NCBI GenBank assembly: GCA_034190875.2
Contig: CM067358.1
Coordinates: forward strand, 51,556,003 to 51,620,002
Direction of reading: 5' to 3'
Length of the DNA: 64,000 bases
From: Urechis unicinctus
Lineage: Eukaryota; Annelida; Polychaeta; Xenopneusta; Urechidae
Position numbers and translations under genes: made by a program. This document shows positions 24,998-36,500 of this stretch, piece after piece. Each line of letters begins with the position of its first letter. The stretch's first letter is position 1. Below the pieces are notes generated by a model, which worked only from the letters and a program-made list of their open reading frames with translations, did no database searches and was not told where the DNA came from.

Positions 24998-25003
24998 TTT
25001 ATT
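24998..25003 (-). promoter_or_regulatory. polyadenylation signal of the broken transposase gene
   Basis: TTTATT on the plus strand (AATAAA on the minus) lies about 140 bp beyond the minus-strand stop at 25141. Confidence 0.45.
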
Positions 25004-25140
25004 TATCATACCTTCTTGTTCATTCCACAATACAAAAACTGAAGCATATGATCACTGAAAAAGGACTTCCTGACCATTTATGTAGCAACTTCAGTACAAC
25101 AAAATGCATTTTAGCATGCATTAGTGTTTCAGTCTCAGTC

Positions 25141-28100
25141 TTAGATTATGGCATTTAAGTCAGCCTTGCGGAGGTGTGACAGCCGACAGCGGTGATCCGT
25201 TCCAACCAATATCACATCGTCAATATGTCCTGCGTCACGTGTAGCATTTGCGTACTCCTGCACGTCCTTGACGGCACGCTCAGCGCAGTCATTGGCCACC
25301 TTCAGGTCCCTCACTAGCTCCCTCCCGATAGGCTGCATTTTGGGGCCAAGTTGCTGGTTCTCGGAGCAGACAGTCTGTATTGCTTCTGAATAGCTTAAAC
25401 AGCAGCCAAGATCGCTCACTGGCGAACACTGCCAGACTTGGGTGGGTCTCTCCCAGTAGGTCAATCATAGGCTGGAAGTTTGGTTTTCCTGGATGGAAGA
25501 CAGGTGGTGCAGGGTGTGCTACCAGAGCCCTTGCTACCACCTTCTTCTCATCTTCTGATACACCATCATCGAAGAGTCACAGTACGACCTGCTCTGGCAC
25601 CAGGTACCAAAGGTGCCGTTTGATGCTCTCGAGCCCATCCCTGGCAGCCTGTTGTTCCACTGAGGCATATGCCTTAACTGCATAGTAGAAGCCAAGATCA
25701 TTGCGGGGTGCAGGAGCTGTCAGACGAGATTTTAGGAAGTAAGCCCCATACAGAAGGGTGATGATCTGCGACATCTTCAGGACCACAGATTTCAACCGGG
25801 GTGTCAATGGCCACACATTGCTGAGAATCTGCATCTTCATCAGGTAGAGCGAACTGGCCATGAAACGTGCTGAATGGTTTGCACCAGGTCGTCGCATTCT
25901 GAATCCCCTGGGTACCTGCAAAGACAGACAGTTCATATATACTAGTGGTGTTTGATATTTAATTCATGAACAGATTATCTAACTAGTAAGGCTTTTATGG
26001 AACTCACATCACCCCCCCCCCCCCACCCAGGTAGAAGTAGATGAGCTCTTTCAGCTCACGGTAGTCCTCCCTCTCAAAGGTGTTGGCCACCAACTGGTCC
26101 CTGGCCCACTGCTTTGACTCCAGTGCGAGGGTGGTGACCAAGGTGTACGGTCCAGTTGGAGAACCAGCAAAGTCAGCAGGCCACTCCCACTGTGCCAGCC
26201 CATTAGGATCCGGGAACACTAGAGGTGGTACTGCAGCTGCAGCGGCTCTGGCTAGAGGGAGATACCACTCCTGGAAGCGCCTGAATATGGGCTCCACAGG
26301 ACCTATAAAATATATACTTTTGGTCATACACACTCCTATGGATTTGCACAATGTATATTAAAACTGGTTTACTAGTATACACAATATTGGGGGAGACCTG
26401 GTCTGTATAGTGTAACTGTAAGTGTATATACATACCCTTTGTGGCAGGTATGAAGCTTGACCACATATGCTTGATGTGTAGCTCTGCCATGTGGTGTCTA
26501 CAAGCATTCCACAGAAACGCATGGCCAACAGCCTGCTCCAAGCGGATGCAACAGCCTTGCTGGATGCCGGTGTTAGAGGCTGTGGTATCAAACACACCAG
26601 CAAAAATGGACTCTCTAGGGATATCATAGACTTGGAGAATGTCTAAGCATGAGTTGCAAAGCTGTTCTCCTGTTCCTCTCCTAACAATAGGGGCTCCTAA
26701 GAATGTTGGGGGACAGTCACCTGGTCCACTTAATATCACGGCATTGCAGTCATCATGCATACCTAATGCATAGTCAATGATCTTGCCATCCCAGTGGACC
26801 AGGGGGTACCTAGGCCTAACTTTCTTGGCTCGGATTTCTTTAGCCTTTTGTTGTTGGGCTAATTTACGATGGCGTTTGATGGTAGCTGAACTTGCGACAA
26901 CTTCTTGCATGTCCCCACCAGCAGCTACAACTGTTGCTGATAACATCGCTAGGTGCTGTGTGGAAGACATATGGTATCGGGTAGCCACTTGTGTTGTAAA
27001 TTTCAATAATGTCTTACGATCCACCCCAGTGCAAGGTATTGTGTCTGTTTTTGTTCTGCTGGGTCTTTGCACTAGCCACATACTCTGTATCAATGACATC
27101 TTCACAGTTCTCCTCGTGGTCACTGCCAGTGGGAAGAAAATTACTACATACTACTACTATATACATGCATCTCTAACACTAAAGCCACCTGTACCACACA
27201 CTAAACCTCCACCATGTATTTACTTACTGTAGATGAATAGTTTACACACTAAAACAGCTGGAAGTAAATGGTATATACAAAATATACAATTTATTTATGA
27301 CTAGGCTATGCACTAGTTAATATTAGTTATCCATATGATGTATCCAATTTGTATTTATGTTAACTTTCATTACTTGTGGATACACTGGCTGCTTGAGAAG
27401 TCTTGAGTTCTTCACACCGTCTCCTTGTACCTTCCTTCTGTGCCCTTTGTTCTCTTCGGTGCTGAATCCCGAGAATCGTTTTGTCAACACCTAACATGGA
27501 TGGACTCTTGGTGTCTTGTAACTGGGACCTGTAGAATGCCAGATCTTCAATTGCATTTGCATTCCTTGATGCGCCTAACTTCTCCTCAATGTCAGCTGGG
27601 GCAATGTTGAATAGCTTGTCAATTGAATCTGAGTAGACTCCACACTTTGTACCATTTTTCTTCAGACGCTGTATCTTTTTCCATTCTTCCAGCATATCAA
27701 GGATTTGTTGCTTTATTTTATCCTGTTGCTTGGTTGGCAATGCTGCCCTGTTCCATACTGAAGTTACTTCTTTGGCAAGGTCACCAGCAATGGCACTGTT
27801 GGGGTAGTTCTGCGCGGTACCATCTCTCATGCCTCTCCATCTTTTCAGGACATCTTTCTTAGACGGGAGTCAGCATGTTACGAACTGCGCAGTTGCAGGT
27901 CCGACCAGAGTATGAAGCAGTCCTGAAGTACTGCAGCTGCTTCTGGTAACATGCCCCTTTTCATTTTCTCCACTGGTACTACTTGTTGCACTACAGGTTT
28001 CTGCTGGGTTTTCAGTTGAATCATCACTGGAGATTGATCTTTTTGGAGAAGGTTGCGAGGTATCTCTCCTGGGGCGACCACGCTTACGACCGATTTGTGT

Positions 28101-28166
28101 GGGCAAAGTGGCTGGTACACTTGACGAGCGTGGTTTCCGTTCACTTCTACCAGATTTTCCAACCAT
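25141..28166 (-). pseudogene. broken transposase gene, FDTTASNTG family
   Basis: Pieces in order: a start at 28166 with an AT-hook-like GRKRGRPRRD and a Ser-rich stretch; a helical segment (DVLKRW at about 27850 to QHRREQRAQK near 27440); a core exon from about 27123 with LVHWDGKIIDYAL, GVFDTTASNTG and WNACRHHMAELHIK, whose WDG and FDT aspartates suit an RNase H-fold active site; an intron starting at about 26436; exon 26008 to about 26305 (EDYRELKELIYFYLGG); exon starting at 25915 (PGANHSARFMA, KRHLWYLVPEQVV); and a C-terminal part ending at 25141. Damage: an in-frame TGA at 25577-25579 between EQVVL and LFDDGV, frame breaks near 25.4, 27.07 and 27.87-27.95 kb, and a 13-C run in an exon. The motifs resemble uncharacterised transposase-like proteins of aquatic invertebrates that I recall but cannot name. 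Confidence 0.8.
26012..26024. repeat. homopolymer C13 (G13 on the coding strand) inside a pseudogene exon
   Basis: The run encodes the glycines after YFYLGG. The GT donor at 26006-26007 and the next exon at 25915 do not agree in phase as written, but would with one more base, so slippage or a sequencing error here is plausible. Confidence 0.7.
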
Positions 28167-28611
28167 TTTACAGCTACACAAATAAATCTGCTTGTTCCTG
28201 ATAATCTGCACTGGTTGCACGTATTTGCATTCACCACCGAACAATCATTATTCTGCAGAATTCACAGTAATTGTTCTGCTGCATTCATTCAGCACCATAC
28301 AAGTATTGTTTTGCTCCTTGCATCTACTGATACATAGCACATTTAAGGTATAGAGCATTGTCACAGAACATGTATAGTTGAAGGAGCATAATACAACAAT
28401 ATTATATCCAAGACCTTTACCACTAATGCCACTTTTGTGTGTAAAAATGCATGTTTTGCATTAAAATTCCCATTTTGGAGTTGTATAAAAGAACACAAAT
28501 AGTGCAAAACACTTATATTACCATGATAAGTATGTTTAGTCTGTTATACTTCACTTACCTTTAAAATTTGTGATGAAAATCAATATAATATGAGCAAAAT
28601 TATATATTTTG

Positions 28612-28771
28612 GACCAAAAATCGTCATTTATCCAGAAAACGCTAGACGGGAGGGCATAAAATTAATTTTAAAAATCTGAAAAAACAATCAGTGTGATAAG
28701 GGCATCATTAGGCACAAAACAAAACCAGGGGAGCACGCGTTTTCCTAAAAAAGGATTTTTTTTTAGCCACC

Positions 28772-28774
<3 letters not shown>
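28612..28774 (-). repeat. right terminal inverted repeat of the second transposon
   Basis: Inverted copy of the left end, ending in AGCCACCCTA immediately before the AT array. Confidence 0.92.
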
Positions 28775-28867
<93 letters not shown>

Positions 28868-29133
28868 CATATATATATAGATATATAAAGATATATGTAT
28901 ATATAAAGACATTTGATATATATATATATATGTGCATATATATATATGCTATATATATATTCATATAAATATATAGATAATTTATATACATTCATATATA
29001 TATATATATGCATATATATATAGCTATGTATTTATAAACATGTGTATATTTATATACATATTTATATGTATATGTATACATATTTATGTAAATATTTATT
29101 TATGTACATATTTATATATCTAATATATATATA

Positions 29134-29181
<48 letters not shown>

Positions 29182-29474
29182 CATATATGTATCAATATAA
29201 TATTTGTATGTATATTATTTATATGTATATATATATATAATTATATATTTATATAAACGTATATATACATGTATATGTATATATATATGTATATATATAT
29301 ATTAAATATATAATATATATACATATAAACACATATATATATATATATATATATATATTTCGTATATATTTATATGCATGTATACATTTATATATTTATA
29401 TATATATATATGCATATGCATGTTTACATATATGTTTTGCATATAAATGTGTGCATATATTTAAATATATGAAT
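28775..29474. repeat. compound AT-rich microsatellite array
   Basis: About 90 bp of pure AT, followed by about 600 bp of degenerate TATA/TGTATA/TTTATA units. The frames within it encode only alternating Tyr-Ile and are not genes. Confidence 0.97.
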
Positions 29475-32400
29475 CTATACAGTTTATTCTATTGCTTAGT
29501 GCCGACAACGGCTGTCAATCCCCCCTGGTCCAACAATTAAACAATGATTAACATTATCGCCTTTCCGTGAATGTGACGTGGAAAACGATGCTTATGCTAC
29601 ACAACAGATAATTGTCTAAACTAAAATGATTTCTTAACAATGCGCGGAGGTGTTTGAACAAATACTCAGGTTTTTATTGCAAAGCAGCCTATATATATTG
29701 TCGCCAGCCGTAGATTATAAAATAACAAAGACAGAAAAATGCTGGCAAAACTATTAAAATAGTAGTCATTGTTAATTTAATAGTCATTGTTGCTCTGATA
29801 AAATATGGCACATGTGGACAATTGTAGCTGCAAAAATGTTGAACTATATTTCTCTATTCCCCAGGCATAATTAGAAGAAAATCAACGTTGGCACGATTCA
29901 TGATATGTTTAATCGCATATGTTTACTGTTTTATCTTGTCGGACATAAATTGAAAATGTTTATGGCGCTAAATACGCCATAACACGGCTTTATGGGTACA
30001 AGTACGCTCAATTGCGTCATTCCAAATTCTGCTGCCCATTCAGGAATGTCAGAGAAGGTTGATAGCTTTCGTGTTAAAAGCGTTGTCCTATAACGGCTAA
30101 CGGTATTGTTCTTTTTGTTGTCTGTTTACTTACATATCTAAATTGTCAATCGGATAATGCACCCTGGATACGATAAATATGATTTTTTGTAATGTTTTGT
30201 ATATTTTGTTCGTGGTAAATTGATCAATTTATTCATTGGTAAATCTCCAGCATATTTGTTTGCTTACTATATCTTACCACGAGCAGCTGCTGTTAAAAAA
30301 ATGCTCATGACATTGCTATTGATTTTGACTCATGACATTAATGGATTTACTTTAGGTTGAGTATTTATCCCTCGTCAAAACATAAACAGCTAACTGGACA
30401 TAGTGTTGTGTCAAAATGATGTAAATTATATTCTCTCTGGTATTGATAACCGAATTTTGCGTTCGGCCGAGCTTCGCTCACACATGGACGGGCTGCATGT
30501 TATTGTCGTGAACTTATCGTCTGAATCAGAGTTTTCTTCGAAAACCAATACCAGCTGTCATGAGGAATTTATAGTTCTATGTGTATCTGTAGGTAACAAA
30601 ATCGAACGTAAGTACTGAGACAGACTCGCACAAGCAATCTGTTTATTTAGGCAAACAAGACATTTCGACCAATGAATAGGGACAAGCTAGCTTGACTGGA
30701 ATTTAGCTGAAACCAACCGTGCATTCTATAGGTATAATGAAACCAATTGTGTCGTTGGTACCAATGTGCTCGTATTAAGTATACACTATTTTTAAGATAT
30801 CTACGAATGCGCTCAATGCTAGCAGATTGCGAAATTGTGAAACATAAAAACATGCCAGGGCTAAATTCTAAGTACTTTTACCGAGTTCTCTTTCATCCTG
30901 TGTTTGCAAATATTAATAACAACACTCGAACGAACAGAAAGGTTTAACTTTGAATAATGGCATTCGATTTTTAGCAGTTCTGTTACGTGCTGGATAATTA
31001 ATTAGCACGGAGGAAATATAGTTTAATTATTGAATAGAAAACACTAATAGTTAACTACCTGTACAGCAATTCCACGAAGATGAGGCACCAAGCAGATGCT
31101 GCCTAAAAGTAGTTGACAATGAGGCGTCGGAGGTGATTGACAATGAGGCGTTGCCAAGCAGATACTTATGATGAGGCTGGCCCAAATGTAAGTTATTATA
31201 AAACCATTCATTAGTATTGCCCAATTAGTATTCAGTAAACATTTCTATGCGTTTATTTAAGGTTCTCGTTAGCGGCGTCGGATGATGCCAAATGGAGGAT
31301 ACAGGGTCTAGGAGCTGGTGACTGGAAAGTAGGCAAGAGCTTTTCACAAGATATTGTTAAGGATGGCAGTCATCGATACTAAAGGTGAAATCCAGCTACA
31401 AAACTTTCGATCTTAATGCATGGTTTTTTTATCACTCTCGGCTAGGTATTGACGTAAGTAAAAAACATATTGAGCGTTTACTATTGTTCCAGCAAAGGAT
31501 ATAGACAGTGGTAAAAGGCAATGGCACCCGAAAAACTATGTGCAAGGGTATTTGTGCTATATTTAGTATGCCCTGAGCCGCCAATACACAACTCGAATTG
31601 AGCACGTGTCTGGGTAAACTATGTTCCAGCGATGTTGTTTAGCATGTCCAGTAGCAAACGTGAGCTTAATTGCAATTTCTCCACAGCGACATGCATGCGT
31701 AACCGCTACACATATTCAATGTCATTAATCGCTCGATTTTAAACTGCTAATTACAACTGGAACCTAGGATACAAGTAGCCACTAATTCGCAAATAGGTAT
31801 AAAGTCCATTAACACCAATCATATCAAGAGGCAGACTCTAGACCGTAGTACATGATTACTTTCTAATGAATGCTATTGAAACATTGCTACTGGTGAAGGG
31901 AAGCTGCAAACAACCTGTACATCAATATATATCGCCCAATAGCTAGACACTGACCTTTGTTGTTGATTATTACATTTGGTCTGAGGTAAGTAATATACGT
32001 ATGAACTCATTTAATATGAGTGTGGTCGTTCAGACGAAGCGCATGCCCTAGTTAAACCAATTGCATACGAGTAGAGTTGTAATAACGTTAGATCTGCATT
32101 GGCACAACCCATTGGAAAATAGCTATCATTGGAAGCAAGCCGCGCCACTAACTAGCGTGGTATATATAAACACAATAAGTGCAGTCAAGTATTGAAAAGT
32201 TGCAATGAAGATGCAGGTTAATGACATGCCGTGCAACACGGCAAGCATTACGAGACACATTGAATGACACCTAGCCAAGTTAGCACCTAGTTGCTACGTA
32301 TTGCTTCAAAAATATGTTACGAAATGAATGGTTTGATGTTCATTGTATTCCTTGCGGTTTACTCATCTGTACCCAATAAATACGTCGCGGTCGTCCCAGG

Positions 32401-32645
32401 ACGGCGACGAACCAAGCGTTATGACCATATTGCTATCCATTTGTATGCATCAGGTTCTATCATTATGCTATGATCAATCGCACGAACTCAATGCAACTCA
32501 ACATAATTTTGCCAAAGCGTAGAGGATTACGCGCTGACTAACAAGGAAAAACAAAAACTTCATATATTCGGAATTCTGACGCTATAAGGCAAAGGAAGAT
32601 CAACAAATAGATATGCATGCGCTTCGCAATCCTCTTCTCACCAAA
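29475..32645. other. spacer; start of duplicated block, copy 1
   Basis: No gene is seen. 29865-30010 and about 30557-30575 are similar to 60718-60885 and 60894-60915. About 30.58-32.9 kb is missing from the second copy. A short GACAATGAGGCGT duplication occurs at about 31117 and 31138. Confidence 0.6.
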
Positions 32646-32895
<250 letters not shown>

Positions 32896-32944
32896 TTATG
32901 ATATTACACATTGTTTAATGCTGAATACCACAGCAGCGAAGAAG

Positions 32945-34290
32945 CGATAACACGTAATGTTCTTATCATCTTCTTTAATATGGGGATATATCAGTGGATA
33001 CACGTCAAGCAATCTGGATAATCAGTCAGCTTGCCAGCCTGGCTTATCTTCCGAGTGTAAGTCCACTGATGCCGATTGTTCACCGAACGCTAGGTGACAG
33101 GCCAGTAGAATGATCTTAAATTATTAATCTTAACTCTCAAATCCGATCTTAAGGTCCATGCTGTTTATGTGAAATTTAGATAAAACTAAATTATTGGGAA
33201 TTAACGTAAAACAAATATTATCAAAGGGATCTCAGTCCCTTAAACGGAAATGCGATCTGTTTGCCAATAGTGTCTGTCATTACAAATAAGTGATGTTACA
33301 TAGCGTGTTCATGGTGCTGCTCAGAATCTAGTTTATGTTGCAATATAACTCGGTTCATTAGCTTGTGTTTATTAGCACCAAAAATAAAAGATAATAACGT
33401 AGATGAAAATGAATATGCTGATGATGATGCTAATTGCTAAAGCTGTATTAAATCATACGTACTGGACTATTGACTCAATACGGCCCTACGAAGCAATGCA
33501 GTGCGGATATGATGATAGTCATCATTTTCAATGTACCCGATAATATCCGAATATAAGCTTAACACCTAGTGGTGTGATGGGATTCCCCCACAGGTTAGCA
33601 TGACACGGCATAACCATAGAGGCTCTTGTAAACTGACATGGTTCAACAGACCTATTTTGTCAATTAAAATTATAGACGCTGGACGTCATCGGTTATGCAA
33701 CTGTTAGAAAATTTTATATTGAGTCAAGAATTGACTAGGACAGTGTATTAAGTATTCAAACAGACGCACATTTGAGTTTTAAAACAATTTCAATCGGGAC
33801 AACGCTACTCGATTCCAAAGAATTTTCAGTCCAAACGCAACTGATGCTAATTCTTTGGACATGGCTTCCTTCGCTACAGCACGATGCTCGTAATTGTAAA
33901 GTTACGATACATATTGGTTGCATTGGCTTCTAACAGGTCGTCATTACTAAGGAGGTCCTATGTCATCGCGTAACCGTAGCCGCCACAGTCATCTTAATGC
34001 ACGATTAGGTTGCTGACGTTGCTGGTTTGCCACAGTAGTTACTTGAGACTGTATCGCGCAACGACGTACACTCAGCATTCACAAAAGACTTTCGACATCA
34101 AATAAATGATAGTGTAAACCGTGTTGGTTTTGCGCAAATGATAGTAATTCACATCCGAAGCATTTATCTATCTTTAAAAGGCAACGGCAATACCAATGAG
34201 GAGGTTAAGTTCGTTCCACTTTAGTTTAGACACCACAATGCGATTTTTGATAATACAACGCTTTCTATTAATCGTCGTAGACTTATGGCT
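32945..34290 (+). repeat. diverged direct duplication, copy 1, central block
   Basis: Collinear with 60933-62260 on the same strand, with many substitutions and small indels. Shared stretches include GATGCCGATT, GGTGCTGCTCA, TCGGTTCATTA and GTGTGATGGGATTCCCCC. No open frame is conserved between copies, so it is non-coding. Confidence 0.88.
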
Positions 34291-34508
34291 AACCTTTGCG
34301 TTGACACATCGGAATAATTTATGCAAGTGTACATGAATTACAATGACGCATTTATGGTGATGTACATTGAACGTATCGATTTTTCGCCGCTTGCAAGTAA
34401 TGATGATGCTTATAGGTTATAACATACTGTATCTTCGTTCTGAGTCATCATAAATAAAGTATATTGAGCCGAACCTTTATTTCATATTTAAAGCACAAAA
34501 GCCAATTA

Positions 34509-34706
<198 letters not shown>

Positions 34707-34709
<3 letters not shown>

Positions 34710-35514
34710 CACTCCCTGTAGGTTATATTTGATAAAAGTTCTCAGTTCTATACATAGATGACTAATTTCATGTCATACAAGCTTCCACACTTTTGAATGC
34801 TCTCAATATTCTACGTCATGCAGCATACCTTAACACCATCAGCGTAAGTGTTCCTCCAGATTACGTACTTTCCTTCGTTAACGAATACGAATTGGTAAAG
34901 GCCTTATTTCAGCATAGATAAGGTAGCCTACCATCAAATGCATTAATTACGGATTTTTCTTGAAAGGATTTCATGAAAGCTAGTTGACCACCTGCTTAGA
35001 ATAAATTACGACGAATGCCCCTTAAGCTCATAATCGATGCGGTAAAAACTCAATCCTTACCTAGGAAAGCGACAGTTATGGCCGAACTGAAATATTACAA
35101 ACCTCGCAAACTGTGTTCCGCGGGGCTGTATTTTGTAAAAGACTATTGAGATCTAGTGCATCCGTTTCTACTCTTTATTTAGGGAAATCCTGCAATAACG
35201 TGTACTGAATAAACGGCCTACATTTTTGTATAAGCGTTGCAGATTTGTTCTTGTTGAAAGCAGAGAAGATTCACGGAATCAACCGCCGATGTTGGCAGAT
35301 GTTTTACTTAATTCAATCAAACAAATTAAATCAACAAACCAATAGAACTATAAAAAAAGACGAAATAACAACTAGCAATTATGACCAGGATTTAAAGATT
35401 ATTAAAGTGCGATATAAAGTACATTTTGGGGCGGCCGTGATACTCAATGTTACTGCCACATTATTCAATACACATTATACAATATTGGACTGAGAATACA
35501 AATTATGTTAAAGA
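34707..35514. other. spacer, nothing recognised
   Basis: An 82-codon frame at 35245-35493 is Asn/Lys/Ile-rich without a motif and is probably chance. Confidence 0.55.
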
Positions 35515-35544
35515 CATATATATATACGACACCACCTTCACAGC

Positions 35545-35609
<65 letters not shown>

Positions 35610-35628
35610 TATGTATATATATATATAT
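35515..35628. repeat. (AT)n microsatellite
   Basis: A short AT array interrupted by a CACCACCTTCACAGC-type segment. It occupies the position that holds the CA/TA array at 62.9-63.1 kb in the duplicated copy. Confidence 0.93.
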
Positions 35629-35635
35629 GAATAAG

Positions 35636-36500
35636 CATGTGTATGCCAGTGTGTTGTTGTTTGGGGTGGGGGTGTTTATAAATGCGTGTGATTGTCATTT
35701 GCTGATGGCAGCGCTTAATATTCTCACATGATATCAGCTGTTGTTTCGCCGGTCGACATTATCAAACGAGCATTTATTTTAGTCAATATATGTAGATGTA
35801 AAACGTGCTTAGATCTAGAAGAAGTGTAGAAGGAAACGTCAGAGGTCTAACGTAAAACGAACGAAAACCCTCATTTTGTAGTGTCAAATCTATAACAGTA
35901 CATTCCAACGCAAAACGAATGTGCGCTTGTGCCTAGAGCATTTATTTCGGCAATTCCGTTTTTACTAAGCAATGAGACCAATATTTGATGCATTAAGCGA
36001 TTTTGTCTAAAAACATTGATCTTCGCCTGTTCTAGCAACTTTCAGTCGAATATTGGTTGTTCTAGCATTAACCATCTAGTCATATAGTTTCCAAACACAT
36101 TTCTTTCGGCATCAAATTCTTCCTCCGTGTGTTGTAATGCAACTAATTCAGAGAATAAATCATAACATCGGTTACACTTCGGTTGAACGTTCTATGAACA
36201 TCAATTCCGATGTTTAATTTGCAACAATGGGTTAAAGAGTTCAAGTTCTGTAATGTGATGAGCCAACAAATCGATGTGAGTCCACGTCAGACAATTTGCG
36301 ATCAAAATGTAAATTATTTCAGCATTTTTGGGAAGATTGAGCACTTAGAAACAATTTTCCACCGACAACACAACTTGATTACCATTGTACAATCCGTCTA
36401 CTGTAAAGAGGACAAGGCACACGCAGTAACAATTTTGGGTCGGTGATAAACTTGGCCAAATATGCCACTTTGTATATATGGTGGCACGAAATTGCTTGAC
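35636..36500 (+). repeat. diverged direct duplication, copy 1, right block
   Basis: Collinear with 63138-64000: GATGTAAAACGTGCTTA, GAATATTGG, TTCGGTTGAAC, TGAGCATTTA and TTTTGGGTCGGTGA are shared in order. The similarity is still present at the last base of the window, so the second copy continues beyond it. Confidence 0.9.

Larger units (their letters stand above)
24666..28774. mobile_element. defective DNA transposon with ~150-bp terminal inverted repeats
   Basis: The two ends are long inverted copies with a few mismatches. Shared blocks include GCCTAATGATGCCCTTATCA, TTTTTAAAATTAATTTTAT and CCCGTCTAGCGTTTTCTGG. Between them lies a single minus-strand transposase-like gene, now broken. The right tip (AGCCACCCTA) directly abuts a long AT array; the left tip reads TAGTTTGGCT. 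No target duplication could be identified. I do not recognise the superfamily from the ends. Confidence 0.88.

Noticed and set aside
26004-26361. Plus-strand frames overlapping the second transposon's exons
   Set aside because: They are antisense shadows of the minus-strand transposase exons, which carry the motifs and splice sites.
28668-29013. Long open frames through AT arrays here and at 32.7, 34.5, 48.9, 54.4, 56.0, 60.5 and 62.9 kb
   Set aside because: They encode only alternating Tyr-Ile, Thr-His or Cys-Val from dinucleotide repeats, on both strands at once.
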